Numbered from the stretch's first letter, positions 53,172-63,796 are shown. The stretch is DNA of 64,000 nt from Dyadobacter luteus (GCF_003383615.1 NZ_QNUL01000006.1:124001-188000), one strand, 5' to 3'. A program made the numbers and translations. Notes: a model not told the origin generated them from the letters alone.

Positions 53172-53726
53172 ATGATCAGACCAGCCACTCCTTACGATGC
53201 AGCTCAGGTAGCTCCGCTGTTTATTCTTGCCATGGGACATATAGCAGGCATCTTTGCGAATTCTGACAGATATGAAGATGCTATTCCATTTTTTGAGAAT
53301 TTTTTCAAACAGTCTGACAACCAATATAGCTATGCATTTACACAAGTTATGGAGGAGGATAATTTGATAATTGGTTCAATAACGGGTTATGATGGTGCGG
53401 ATTTACACGAGTTAAGAAAGCCGATTCTGGATCAGGTGCGAAAAACAAAACCAGGATTCTTACCGGATGACGAAACGGAAGCCGGAGAATATTACCTCGA
53501 TTGTATCAATGTCCATCCTGCTCATCAGGGCAAAGGGATCGGGCAAAAACTTATTGAGGCATTTTGTGAAAGAGCAAGATCGCTTGGCTACGATAAAGTC
53601 GGACTGATTGTGGATTTGGACAATCCCCGTGCCCGCAAATTTTATGAGAACCAGGGTTTCTCGGTAGCTGACTTAAAGTCATTCATGGGGCACCGTTATT
53701 TTCATATGGTGAAAGCCTTAGGATAG
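53172..53726 (+). CDS. GNAT family N-acetyltransferase
   Basis: A 184-aa acetyltransferase. ATG 53172 gives MIRPATPYDAAQVAPLF, the usual GNAT beginning; ATG 53148 adds 8 residues. The acetyl-CoA loop is INVHPAHQGKGIGQKLIEAF (Q/RxxGxG/A form) and the C-terminal strand-helix is VGLIVDLDNPRARKFYENQGF. The long N-terminal part between residues 25 and 95 suggests substrate recognition. The substrate is unknown; the gene is single and divergent from the oxidoreductase. Confidence 0.88.
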   Translation: MIRPATPYDAAQVAPLFILAMGHIAGIFANSDRYEDAIPFFENFFKQSDNQYSYAFTQVMEEDNLIIGSITGYDGADLHELRKPILDQVRKTKPGFLPDDETEAGEYYLDCINVHPAHQGKGIGQKLIEAFCERARSLGYDKVGLIVDLDNPRARKFYENQGFSVADLKSFMGHRYFHMVKALG

Positions 53727-53991
53727 CGCTGGTAATCTAAAATCCAGACCAGCTGTAAAGATCTTGTATCTCATCGTATACTTACATCCGTATTAGTTCA
53801 TTTCTGCAGATTTTCTTATTCGCTGGTTTTTCCTTCCTATAGATTTTTTCTTGTCTGTGTCTGATTTGTTAAATAAAACAGATAGTAAAACTACTGGTTT
53901 ATAAATAATTGAGGCCGATTAATAAATCTATATTGATGTATGCCATTTATCGTATACATTCGCGCTTAGTCACCTCAAAACCTATCAATTT

Positions 53992-56900
53992 ATGAAGTTA
54001 ACTTTACGGTTAATTGCGGCATTGCTGCTGCTCTACAGGGTTTCGTATGCCCAAAATGCAATTCAAGGGCAACTTGATCAGTTTGTTGCGAAAACAGGCG
54101 CTGTCCCGACTATTGACAAAGCTACTTCCTCAATCAGCTTTCTAAGATTTCCGTCAGGGAATGCCCTGAAAATCAATGGTGGAACAGCACAGGAAAAAGC
54201 ACTGAGTTTTATGAGCCAAAATGCCGGGTTGTTCGCACTCAGGTCGGATAGGGATGTGTATCAGGTAAAGGAAACCAGGCGCGATAATTATGGACTGGAA
54301 CATGTTGTTTTACAGCAGTATATCAGTGGTGTTCCTGTTTTTGATGGCATTGTGAAATTTCATTTCAACAAGGCAAATGATCTTTCATCCATGAACGGGA
54401 ATGTGATCAGGGTTAATAAGTTAAATCCGATACCAACAATTAAGAAGGAAGTTGCTGCGGCTCTGGCACTGAAAATGGTGGAATCTCAGAAAACAAAAGA
54501 CTTTAAAGAAAAGCTGAAAGCACCTTTGAAGGTGGTTCACAATACACTTTACGTTTTTCAAAAGGGACTTGCACAGGGTTATGAAGGAGAAAAACATCTG
54601 GTATATGAGATAGAAGTACGTAATGATGCCGACGTTCGGGAGTTTCTCTACATTGATGCCCACACAAATACGCTTGTGGAACAATTTACAGGGATACATG
54701 AGGCACTGAATCGAAAGCTGTATACTTATCCTCCTGGTTCCACAAGGTTTACCACACCAACGTTGACGTGGAGCGAAGGAAATCAGTTTCCGGGCGATCT
54801 GGATACCTGGCAACGGTCTGAAATTGAGTCGGCAGGACAGATGTATCACATGATGAAAAATGCCTTCGGGTATACTTCTTATGATGGTGCTCATGCTCCT
54901 ATGGAGACTTCGCACAACAACCCAACTATTAACTGTCCCAATGCGAACTGGGATGGAAGCAGAGCTAACTATTGTGTAGGTATAGCTACCGATGACGTGG
55001 TCGCACACGAATGGGCGCATGCTTACACAGAATATACCAGCGGATTGATCTATTTATGGCAGGCTGGTGCGCTGAACGAGGCATATTCGGATATTTGGGG
55101 AGAAACGGTTGATCTCTTGAATAACTATTTTGATGATGGCGAAGGAACCGCTATGAGACCTTCTGCAGGGGGAGATTGCCCTGCCGTCGCTATCACTTCG
55201 CGATGGAGAGTGGGGGAGAAAGCTACCGTCACGAACGGTGCGATTCGTGATATGTATAACCCGAATTGCTTCAATGATCCGGGGAGGGTTCTGGATCCTA
55301 TGTACTATTGTACGAACCCTCCGCTTTCAAACTCTAATGATTATGGTGGAGTACATATTAACTCTGGTGTAATTAACCACTCCTATGCGCTGCTGGTAGA
55401 CGGTGGAACATATAACGGGCAAACGATCAGCGGGATAGGTCTTACCAAAGCGGCTCATATTTTTTGGTATGCACAGGCAAATTTTATGACTAAAACGACA
55501 GACTTTGCAGCACAGGCAGATATACTTGAGGCATCAGGTCAGGCGCTCATCGACCTGAACAGGAATCTTCCTAATCTGTCCACACTGGATGTAGCTCCGT
55601 CCCTTTCCGGACAATATATTACTCCAGCAGATCTTGCCGAATTGAAAAAAGTATTACTGGCTGTAGAGATGAGATCAGATACGCGCTGCGGACATACTCC
55701 TATGCTAAAACCTGTTGCTCAGATATGCGATGGAGGTACCGCTGAAAACGCTCTGTTCTTTTATAATTTTGAGAGTGGACTTGGCAACTGGACGGTTTCA
55801 AATGTTGGCTCAGACGGAACATGGTTTCCCCGCAATTGGGTCGTGAAAGGATCTGCTCCGGACGGCAGGCCAGGACAGGTGGTATATGCAGTGGACTATG
55901 ACGGAGGCGACTGTGGAGCAGATAATGAAAGTGGGGTAATGAGTCTGATGAGCCCGATCATGACTATTCCGGCCGGTGCTCCTACTGAGCTCACAATGGC
56001 ATTTGATCATTATGTTGCAACTGAAGGCGGATATGACGGCGGAAATATCAAATATAAAATTGGTGCTGGTGGCTGGACACTGATCCCTGCGTCTGCATTT
56101 ATTGCAAATGCTTATAACTCTACCTTAACAACTGCTGAAAGTTCAAATCCTCTGGCAGGACAGCGGGCATTTACAGGGTCAGACGGAGGTTCGGTGGCAG
56201 GAAGCTGGGGGCAAAGCCGTATCAATCTCACGGCGCTGGGCCTGGATCGCGGAGAAACAATTCAATTCCGTTGGGATTTTGGAACCGATTGTGGCTGGGG
56301 CACCGACGGATGGTATATTGATGATGTCCGGATTTATTCCTGCTCAATCCCCTCTGTACAATTTTCAACTGCCAGTACAATTGTCAATGAGGTGGAAGCA
56401 ACTGCGGGAATAGCGCCAGCGGTTTGTCTACCCTACGTAGAAAAAATTATAACAGTTCGGATAAATAGAGCGCCTACGGCTCCTGTAACTGTTACGTTTA
56501 ATCCGCCTGCTGCTGTGACGCCTTCCGGAACTGCAAGATTGGGAACAACTGCCGATTATAGTTTCAGTCCCGGGTCGTTTGTACTGCAGGCAAGTCAAAT
56601 GTCACAGGATGTAGTGGTGAGAATATATAATGATGCTTATGTAGAAGGGACGGAAACTGCTGTATTATCCTACTCACTTTCTACAACAGGTGACGCCATT
56701 GCCGGATCTACGCTTCAGACCCACACGCTTATCATTAACGACGACGACGTTGATCCGGAAACTCAGAGGGTAGAAGTGCTGAATGCTGACTTTAACGATA
56801 AAGTTTTTCCGTCAGGTTGGCTTTCAGATAACGATAATAATGGAATACACGGCGAGTATCCGCAGGATTGGGCCGTGATATACGGAGAGGATCCTAATGT

Positions 56901-58323
56901 GATATATCTGGATCCCAATGTTGCAGGGCAGCCTTTCCTTATTGCAGACAGTGATCATTATGGTTCGGGAGTAAGAACGTGGAGTGTTGAAACACCGCCT
57001 TTCAGCACGCTGGGGATGAAATCAATCAATTTGTCATTTCTGGAGGTGTTCAGAACCTATGCGCAACCCGGTGACTTTGACGAGGTAGCGTCTATAGATG
57101 TTTGGGATGGTACAGCGTGGAGGTCGGTTTTTACGCAGAATGAAGCATCCGGTACATCAGGAACAATTGGCGCAGCTGTGACAAGAAATATTACTATCCC
57201 TGATGCGTATGCAAATGCGGCAATGAAATTGAGGTTTCAATATACAGCAAGCTTCGATTGGTACTGGGCTCTGGACAATATCAAAGTGACGGCCACCTAT
57301 CCTAAACAAATTGAAACGGCTGTGACTACAAATCCGGATGCGCAATATCTTGGGCCTAGGGAAACGGCTTACTTCTATGACCCGGGTACGGGTAATCTGA
57401 TCGCCAAAATAGAGAACCTGACAGATTGGGATTATGGTTGTACAACAGTACAAATTGATCGTACAGGAACAGGTTCGGAAAGCTGGGTGGCATCGTACAC
57501 GATCACGAGAAAAACTTTTAAAGTAACTCCGTCCAATCCAAACCCTAACGGTTCGTATAAAATTACGCTGTATTATAAGGATGCGGAGCTGGGAGCTTAT
57601 AAAGGTTCGATTGCATCCATGGGGAAAAGTGAAAACGGAATTACCACTGGTAACCAGGGAGCAGGGTCTTTTGCGGAAGTGCAGATAAGCTCTGCTTATG
57701 AAACGGATTGGGCGTACACTGCTACTTTTAACAGCGGCTTTTCGGGATTTGGTCTGTCCAACGCACCTGCAATAGGAAGTTTACCTGTGAAGCTGGTTAA
57801 GTTTGATGGTAAACATACCACCGAAGGAAATCTCCTGAAATGGGCAACGACTTCGGAAGTAAACAGTGACTATTTTGCTGTGGAACGTGCAACAGAAGTT
57901 AAAAGCTTTGTTGAAATCGGCAGAGTAAACGGGAATGGAAATTCTGCGATTACGAATAACTATCAGTTTAAGGACAGCAAATATGGCAAAGGCTTAAACT
58001 ATTACAGATTGAAGTCTGTGGATCAGGATGGTTCGTTTGCTTACAGTAAAATTGTAGCAATAGAAGCTGCCAATGCAAGAGAGATTAAAGCGTTCCCGAA
58101 CCCGGTTCAGGCCACCTTGCATATAGAATTGCCTGACGTGAATATCAGTCCTGTGAGGGTTAAAATTATCAATGCTTCCGGACAGGTTGTGCTGGAGAAA
58201 GATAAAGTTAAAACTACCGGAGGAGTATTGGTACAGGATGTTTCGAAGTTAGGCGCGGGGCTTTATCAGGTAGTTATATCTGATGAAAATACCGGCTACA
58301 ATTTCCAGATGGTGAAGTTGTAA
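53992..58323 (+). CDS. Giant M4 (thermolysin-family) metallopeptidase with T9SS sorting domain, copy 1
   Basis: A 1443-aa secreted protease. Signal peptide MKLTLRLIAALLLLYRVSYA. Residues about 25-230 are the FTP/PepSY propeptide (LQQYISGVPVFDGIVKFHFN). The catalytic domain has the zinc motif VVAHEWAHAYTEYTSGLIY near residue 340, the third ligand in LNEAYSDIWGE and the active-site His in GGVHINSGVINHSY. C-terminal additions: a MAM/immune-inhibitor-like sandwich (FESGLGNWTVSN), a Calx-beta domain (YVEGTETAVLSYSL), a second sandwich (DFNDKVFPSGWL), a domain with LDNIKVTATYPKQ, and a T9SS type A domain starting AFPNPVQATLHIEL and ending NFQMVKL. Paralogue of the gene at 59501. Confidence 0.93.
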   Translation: MKLTLRLIAALLLLYRVSYAQNAIQGQLDQFVAKTGAVPTIDKATSSISFLRFPSGNALKINGGTAQEKALSFMSQNAGLFALRSDRDVYQVKETRRDNYGLEHVVLQQYISGVPVFDGIVKFHFNKANDLSSMNGNVIRVNKLNPIPTIKKEVAAALALKMVESQKTKDFKEKLKAPLKVVHNTLYVFQKGLAQGYEGEKHLVYEIEVRNDADVREFLYIDAHTNTLVEQFTGIHEALNRKLYTYPPGSTRFTTPTLTWSEGNQFPGDLDTWQRSEIESAGQMYHMMKNAFGYTSYDGAHAPMETSHNNPTINCPNANWDGSRANYCVGIATDDVVAHEWAHAYTEYTSGLIYLWQAGALNEAYSDIWGETVDLLNNYFDDGEGTAMRPSAGGDCPAVAITSRWRVGEKATVTNGAIRDMYNPNCFNDPGRVLDPMYYCTNPPLSNSNDYGGVHINSGVINHSYALLVDGGTYNGQTISGIGLTKAAHIFWYAQANFMTKTTDFAAQADILEASGQALIDLNRNLPNLSTLDVAPSLSGQYITPADLAELKKVLLAVEMRSDTRCGHTPMLKPVAQICDGGTAENALFFYNFESGLGNWTVSNVGSDGTWFPRNWVVKGSAPDGRPGQVVYAVDYDGGDCGADNESGVMSLMSPIMTIPAGAPTELTMAFDHYVATEGGYDGGNIKYKIGAGGWTLIPASAFIANAYNSTLTTAESSNPLAGQRAFTGSDGGSVAGSWGQSRINLTALGLDRGETIQFRWDFGTDCGWGTDGWYIDDVRIYSCSIPSVQFSTASTIVNEVEATAGIAPAVCLPYVEKIITVRINRAPTAPVTVTFNPPAAVTPSGTARLGTTADYSFSPGSFVLQASQMSQDVVVRIYNDAYVEGTETAVLSYSLSTTGDAIAGSTLQTHTLIINDDDVDPETQRVEVLNADFNDKVFPSGWLSDNDNNGIHGEYPQDWAVIYGEDPNVIYLDPNVAGQPFLIADSDHYGSGVRTWSVETPPFSTLGMKSINLSFLEVFRTYAQPGDFDEVASIDVWDGTAWRSVFTQNEASGTSGTIGAAVTRNITIPDAYANAAMKLRFQYTASFDWYWALDNIKVTATYPKQIETAVTTNPDAQYLGPRETAYFYDPGTGNLIAKIENLTDWDYGCTTVQIDRTGTGSESWVASYTITRKTFKVTPSNPNPNGSYKITLYYKDAELGAYKGSIASMGKSENGITTGNQGAGSFAEVQISSAYETDWAYTATFNSGFSGFGLSNAPAIGSLPVKLVKFDGKHTTEGNLLKWATTSEVNSDYFAVERATEVKSFVEIGRVNGNGNSAITNNYQFKDSKYGKGLNYYRLKSVDQDGSFAYSKIVAIEAANAREIKAFPNPVQATLHIELPDVNISPVRVKIINASGQVVLEKDKVKTTGGVLVQDVSKLGAGLYQVVISDENTGYNFQMVKL

Positions 58324-58343
58324 AAACTTGTCCTGATTCTGTC

Positions 58344-58385
58344 AAAAGGGATGTTTCGGAGTTAGCTTCGGGACATCCCTTTTTT
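58344..58385 (+). terminator. Terminator of M4 copy 1
   Basis: Stem AAAAGGGATGT / ACATCCCTTTT with a nested TTCGGA/TTCGGG region and T tail, 21 bp after the stop. Confidence 0.82.
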
Positions 58386-58484
58386 GAAGGTTATGTATTT
58401 GAAAATTATACCTCCTGGCAGCCGGGAATAAAAAAATGCCTGAACATTCGGACAGACATTTTACAGCAAGTAATTGGAAAAAAA

Positions 58485-59039
58485 TTACTTTATTTTTGAT
58501 TGTATACCTTTAAGCCATTCCGAAATCTCAACTGCTGATTTATCCGTATTCTGACTTTGCCAATCGCCCGTTTCACTTAACAAAACAGGTACATATCCTT
58601 CAGCTTTGGCATCATAGCGGTATGCGTAAAAGTTTGTCTGCCCCATATCCGCCCCTATCTGTATTCTCTTTGTATATGCCGAAGTAGACAGAGCAGGAAT
58701 TTTGCCCGTTAATGTTTTGAACTGTGCAGCATCCACTGTAACGTCACTTACGACTGTTTTAGTGATATTCTCTTTGATCTGATTTGGGGTAAGTGCTCCT
58801 TTTTCATAATCCTTCGCTACGTTCCAGACCGCAGGGTTGGAGTAGGTCCGTACAGCACCGGCTTTGTCAATAAGAAATCCCTTCTGTCCCACACCCCAGG
58901 CATTGTTTACATGTGAAACTTCAAAATAGATTTCCTGGTCCGACAATACCGCCTCCTGTGTTTTGTCAATGTCCTGCTCTGCACAGCTGAAGAAAGCAGT
59001 GATCAGGAAGAAAGCGATGTATATCCTTTTGATTTTCAT
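58485..59039 (-). CDS. Unknown lipoprotein between the two M4 proteases
   Basis: A 184-aa lipoprotein. MKIKRIYIAFFLITAFFSC has a lipobox FFSC. The mature part is about 165 aa with YFEVSHVNNAWGVGQKGFLID, then strands around VSDVTVDAAQFKTLTGKIP, IQIGADMGQTNFYAYRYDA, and EGYVPVLLSETGDWQSQN. It is probably a beta-rich domain; I do not recognise a family. It is on the opposite strand to both proteases. A protease inhibitor role suggests itself from position only. Confidence 0.8.
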   Translation of the reverse strand: MKIKRIYIAFFLITAFFSCAEQDIDKTQEAVLSDQEIYFEVSHVNNAWGVGQKGFLIDKAGAVRTYSNPAVWNVAKDYEKGALTPNQIKENITKTVVSDVTVDAAQFKTLTGKIPALSTSAYTKRIQIGADMGQTNFYAYRYDAKAEGYVPVLLSETGDWQSQNTDKSAVEISEWLKGIQSKIK

Positions 59040-59500
59040 AGAGAATACGTTTAGTGTATAAAGTTAGAAATTACTTGTCATATTTTTATCAGAGATAGTT
59101 ACAAGTTATTGAGTGGAATGAGTGCTACGCCTTACCAATCAGATGTGGATTATCAGTGTTCTTGCTATTGTTCAAAAAACCTGGTCGGGAAGCTTCTCTC
59201 AATACATTGCCGGATACAGGAAACATTCTTGCCTGAAAGTATAAGGAGAGCCGTTCAGGGAAAATTTTTGGAAAACTAGGTGAATTTTTTAATTAACTTA
59301 AATTATTTGTAAAAGTATAGCTGTAAAATAGGATCTACTTGATTTGTAATTAGTTGTGTAGTATACGTTCGAATTTTATACAACTAGTTGTTTTGAAAAA
59401 ATAAAACTAAATATCTTCCCGACTGATTGATAGGGACATACCACAATTGTTATTGCTGTATTTTTTTCTAATTTGGCGAAGAGCCGATTAGCCCAATTCT
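59040..59500. other. Gene-free gap upstream of M4 copy 2, with inverted repeat
   Basis: A 461-bp AT-rich gap between divergent genes. It carries an imperfect inverted repeat TAGTTGTGTA (59351-59360) / TATACAACTA (59377-59386), with the second half overlapping the palindrome CAACTAGTTG (59381-59390). This could be an operator for either gene. No small gene was found. Confidence 0.45.
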
Positions 59501-62500
59501 ATGAGATACACTTTACAACTAACTTTAATACTATTGATTATTGCAGCAAAATCCTTTTCACAGGATGCAGTGCAAAATGAGATCAATGCATTTGCTACTA
59601 AAACCGGAGCAATACCCACCATCGGTAAAGCTACCCAGTCACTAAGCTTCATGCGCTTCCCTGCTACACGTGCCATGAAAGTAACTAGCAGTGGCGCACC
59701 TCAGGATAAAGCCATGGCTTTTTTGAAAGAGAATTCAGGATTGTTCAAAGCCAAATGGGAGAACGAAGCCTTTGTGGTAAAAGATAATAAAAAGGACAGG
59801 CACGGCGGAGAGCATGTAACTTTACAACAGCATATAAATGGTGTTCCCGTTTTTGATGGTGTGCTGAGATTCCATTTTAACCAGAGCGCTGACCTTACTT
59901 CGCTGAACGGGAATTTTATTGGTGTTTCGAAACTCAATACGGTCCCGTCTGTTAAGTCTACTGAAGCAGGAGAACTGGCTGTCAAGCATATTACTGGGCA
60001 GAAACTGGGTAATATTGGTGCGCCCCTTCATATTAATAAAAATACCCTTTATGTGTTTCAGAAAGGATTGGCTCAGGGCTATAAAGGAGCGGTACATCTG
60101 GTATACGAAGTGGAAGTTGGAAATGGATTGGACATCAGGGAGTTTGTATATGTAGATGCGCATACAAGAGAAATAGTGGAGCAGTTTGCCGGTATGCACA
60201 GCATTGACAGGAAACTGTATGAAACGTCGATATCGTCTGCTAACCTGAAATGGAAAGAGTCTGACGGAATGGATGGAGCTGCATTTGCTGCACTGGACCA
60301 GTGGCAAAAGTCGGAAGTGAAAAGTGCAGGGCATATCTATAATCTGATGAAGAACACTTTCGGATTTGTATCCTACGACAACAAGGATGCAAGTATGATC
60401 ACAATTAACAATAATCCGGATGTGAACTGCCCGAACGCTACTTGGAATGGAAGAGCTGCGAGTTTTTGTACAGGGACAGCTTCCGATGATATTGTAGCAC
60501 ACGAGTGGGCTCATGCTTATACTGAGAACACCAGTGGGCTGATCTACGCCTGGCAGACAGGTGCCATGAACGAATCGTATTCTGATATATGGGGAGAGAC
60601 CGTGGACATGCTCAACAATTACATGGACGACGATGAAAGTACTGATCTGAGAACAGGTTGTGGAAGCTCATCACGATGGAAAATAGGGGAGAAGGCATCA
60701 GCTTTTAACTATGGACTTCGTGATATGTGGAATCCCAATTGTTATGGAGATCCGGGAAAAGTATCGGATCCTCAATATTGGTGTGCCTCTACAGATTACG
60801 GTGGTGTACATATCAATTCCGGTATTCTGAACCATGCTTTTGCATTGCTAGTCGACGGGGGAACGTACAACGGGCAAACAATAACAGGGCTCGGGCTCAC
60901 CAAAGCGGCGCATATTTTCTGGCGTGCTCAGTCTGAATATATGACAAGTACAACCGATTTTGCGGCTCAGGCTGATATCCTTGAAGCTTCCCTGGCTGAT
61001 CTGATCGGGATTAACCTGCGGAAACTTTCGCTGGACGATACGCCTGCCGCATATTCGGGGGAGATCATTACCGAAGCTGATGCCATTCAATTGAGTCGGG
61101 TAATTGCAGCAGTAGAATTAAGAGGGACAAATGCCTGCGGTTTCCAGGTAATGCTGAAGCCGGTTCCCACCTTGTGCTCGGGTGCAAATCCGGGTAACGC
61201 CATTTATTTCGAAAACTTTGAGTCAGGATTGGGTGAATGGGCTGTATCATCCACGGCTTCTAATCCGGCGCAGTGGACAGAACGCCAATGGTTAATTCGT
61301 AACGGATTGCCAGGAGGACGTGAAGGGAAGAGTGCGTATGCAGTCGATTTTAATGGAGGCGATTGTGTAAATAACTTTCAAAATGGAGTAATTAGTCTGA
61401 GGAGTCCGGTGATTACGATTCCAGCCAATACTGTAGGGCCGATTATGGCAGCATTTGACCACTATGTAGCTACCGAAGCCAATTACGACGGAGGTAATGT
61501 GAAGTATCGTATTAATAATGGAGAATGGCTTCTGATGCCCTATACTGCTTTTACCGATAATCCCTACAATATCACTTTGGCCACTACAGGAGATAATCCT
61601 TTGAGGGGACAGCCCGGCTTTTCGGGTGCTAATCAGGGATCGGTAGGAGGAAGCTGGGGGCAAAGCCGCATTAATCTGAGTGCATTAAATCTCGCTCCCG
61701 GGCAGACTATACAACTACGCTGGGATTTCGGGACAGATGGCTGCGGAGGATTGGATGGCTGGTACATAGATGACTTCCGGATCTATAATTGCTCAGCTCC
61801 GTCGGTTCAGTTTGTGACTACAGCTACAACAGTAAATGAAGGAGAAGCCAATATTCCATCTGCATATCCGAATGAATGTCTGAAATATGTTGAGAAGACG
61901 GTTACGGTTAAGATTAACGGAGTGCCTTCTCAACCTGTTACCGTCACCGTTGCTGCACATGGTACCGCGAAGCTGGGCGAAACGGCTGATTTTAGCTTTT
62001 CTCCATCCAGTTTTGTATTACAGGCCGGGCATCTTTCACAGGATATTAAAGTACGGATTTATGATGATGCCTATATTGAGGAAAATGAGAGCCTTGTTCT
62101 CACCTATACACTCACGAGCCCGGAGGGAGGAGATGCGTTCCCTGAAACCTTCGGGCAAAGCCACACTTTTACGATCGTAGATAATGACAGAATCCCAACT
62201 TCGGTAAACAATGTTCTGATTTCCGAAGATTTTGAAAGAGGCCTGCCCGAAGGCTGGAATGTGGTGGGAGGCGGAGCATATCCTACCACCTGGGCGGTGG
62301 TAAATCTGGGAACCGTATGGCTGGATCCACTAAAACCTAAATTGCTTTTTATAAACAGCGATGCGGCGGGTAATGTCAATATGGACAAAGTTGTGGAATC
62401 GGCTCCTTTCAATACTGCCGGAATGAGCAATATCGAGTTGTCTTTTCTGGAATATTTTTATGTGTGGAAAAGCGGGTTTGCAGAACAGGCTTTGGTTGAT

Positions 62501-63733
62501 GTATGGGATGGTACCGCATGGCGTAATATTCTAAAACAAACTCAGGAAACGGGTACATCAGGGTCGTGGGTTTCGCCGGCTAAACGAACTCTCCAAATTC
62601 CTGCAGAATATGGAAATGCGGGGATGAAAATCCGGTTCAGATATATTGCCAACTATGATTATTGGTGGGCTATTGACAACGTGAAGCTAACTGCCGATTC
62701 TCCGAAAAAGGTACAAACTGCTGTGATGGTTACCCCGGATATTCAGTATATGGGAGCAGGAGAAACTGTACAGTTTTTTGATCCTGGTACAGGTAATCTG
62801 ATAGCGCGTATCAACAATTTCGGAGAGCATAACTATGGCTGTACTGCCGTAGCTGTCGACAGATCAGGAACAGATGCGTCGAGTTGGATGGGTGCTCATC
62901 AAATGACTAACAAGACATTTAAGGTAACACCGAGATATAACAATCCGGGAGGTAGTTACGAAATTACATTGTTCTATGGCGCAGCCGAACTTCCTACTTT
63001 TAACGGAAGCCTGATTCGCTCGATGAGTAAAAGCAAAGACGGAATTGCATCAGCGGTTCCGGAGACGATGACCTTTGCGGCAGTAAGTCCTTCGTCTGTG
63101 TTCAACACGGATTATGCCTTCACATCGGTTTTCCATACAGGCTTCTCGGGCTTCGCGCTCTCCGACAGAGATTACAGGGAGACGTCATTACCGGTGACGC
63201 TGTCTCATTTTTCAGCGAAAAATACAGTTGAAGGCAATAAGCTAACCTGGGAAACTACCGCTGAACTGAGGAATGACCGTTTTGAAATTGAACGTTCTGT
63301 GGACGGGAAATTCTTTGAGCAAATCGGAACAGTGTCAGGTGCCGGTAATTCAGCAACTACGCATACTTACAAGTATGTTGATCAGTATTTCAAGTCTGGA
63401 TCCAATTACTACAGGTTGCGCCAGGTGGATACAGACGGTAGCTTCGCCTACAGTAAGATTATTTCAATTGATAACCAGCAACAGTCAGCTGTTGTAAAGT
63501 ACTTTCCTAATCCGGTACAGTCAATGCTCAATATTGATGTTACGGAAGGGGGAACTGGACATTGGAAGATAAAAATAGTGAATATGACCGGAAGAGTAGT
63601 TTTAAATGACATCAGTCTAAGAGTTGTTAACGGCCGGATTAATCAGAATCTGGAAAAGCTACCTACGGGTATGTACCAGGTCATAATTTCTAACGAAATT
63701 ACTTCCAGTACTTTTTCGGTATTTAAACTTTAA
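59501..63733 (+). CDS. Giant M4 (thermolysin-family) metallopeptidase with T9SS sorting domain, copy 2
   Basis: A 1410-aa secreted protease, collinear with the 53992 gene from signal to tail and clearly a duplicate. Signal peptide MRYTLQLTLILLIIAAKSFS. FTP/PepSY propeptide (LQQHINGVPVFDGVLRFHFN), zinc motif IVAHEWAHAYTENTSGLIY, third ligand MNESYSDIWGE, and active-site His in GGVHINSGILNHAF. The MAM-like part begins FESGLGEWAVSS, Calx-beta includes YIEENESLVLTYTL, a sandwich begins DFERGLPEGWNV, and the T9SS domain starts YFPNPVQSMLNIDV and ends STFSVFKL. Identical residues between copies are densest in the catalytic domain; the Calx-beta and sandwich parts are more diverged. Confidence 0.93.
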   Translation: MRYTLQLTLILLIIAAKSFSQDAVQNEINAFATKTGAIPTIGKATQSLSFMRFPATRAMKVTSSGAPQDKAMAFLKENSGLFKAKWENEAFVVKDNKKDRHGGEHVTLQQHINGVPVFDGVLRFHFNQSADLTSLNGNFIGVSKLNTVPSVKSTEAGELAVKHITGQKLGNIGAPLHINKNTLYVFQKGLAQGYKGAVHLVYEVEVGNGLDIREFVYVDAHTREIVEQFAGMHSIDRKLYETSISSANLKWKESDGMDGAAFAALDQWQKSEVKSAGHIYNLMKNTFGFVSYDNKDASMITINNNPDVNCPNATWNGRAASFCTGTASDDIVAHEWAHAYTENTSGLIYAWQTGAMNESYSDIWGETVDMLNNYMDDDESTDLRTGCGSSSRWKIGEKASAFNYGLRDMWNPNCYGDPGKVSDPQYWCASTDYGGVHINSGILNHAFALLVDGGTYNGQTITGLGLTKAAHIFWRAQSEYMTSTTDFAAQADILEASLADLIGINLRKLSLDDTPAAYSGEIITEADAIQLSRVIAAVELRGTNACGFQVMLKPVPTLCSGANPGNAIYFENFESGLGEWAVSSTASNPAQWTERQWLIRNGLPGGREGKSAYAVDFNGGDCVNNFQNGVISLRSPVITIPANTVGPIMAAFDHYVATEANYDGGNVKYRINNGEWLLMPYTAFTDNPYNITLATTGDNPLRGQPGFSGANQGSVGGSWGQSRINLSALNLAPGQTIQLRWDFGTDGCGGLDGWYIDDFRIYNCSAPSVQFVTTATTVNEGEANIPSAYPNECLKYVEKTVTVKINGVPSQPVTVTVAAHGTAKLGETADFSFSPSSFVLQAGHLSQDIKVRIYDDAYIEENESLVLTYTLTSPEGGDAFPETFGQSHTFTIVDNDRIPTSVNNVLISEDFERGLPEGWNVVGGGAYPTTWAVVNLGTVWLDPLKPKLLFINSDAAGNVNMDKVVESAPFNTAGMSNIELSFLEYFYVWKSGFAEQALVDVWDGTAWRNILKQTQETGTSGSWVSPAKRTLQIPAEYGNAGMKIRFRYIANYDYWWAIDNVKLTADSPKKVQTAVMVTPDIQYMGAGETVQFFDPGTGNLIARINNFGEHNYGCTAVAVDRSGTDASSWMGAHQMTNKTFKVTPRYNNPGGSYEITLFYGAAELPTFNGSLIRSMSKSKDGIASAVPETMTFAAVSPSSVFNTDYAFTSVFHTGFSGFALSDRDYRETSLPVTLSHFSAKNTVEGNKLTWETTAELRNDRFEIERSVDGKFFEQIGTVSGAGNSATTHTYKYVDQYFKSGSNYYRLRQVDTDGSFAYSKIISIDNQQQSAVVKYFPNPVQSMLNIDVTEGGTGHWKIKIVNMTGRVVLNDISLRVVNGRINQNLEKLPTGMYQVIISNEITSSTFSVFKL

Positions 63734-63746
63734 AAAACAGTTAACT

Positions 63747-63796
63747 AAGCTGCGCCGGTTTGTCCTGAGGAATGGATAAACCGGCGCAGCTTTTTT
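63747..63796 (+). terminator. Terminator of M4 copy 2
   Basis: Perfect 15-bp stem AAGCTGCGCCGGTTT / AAACCGGCGCAGCTT, GC-rich, followed by TTTT; 13 bp after the stop. Confidence 0.93.
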
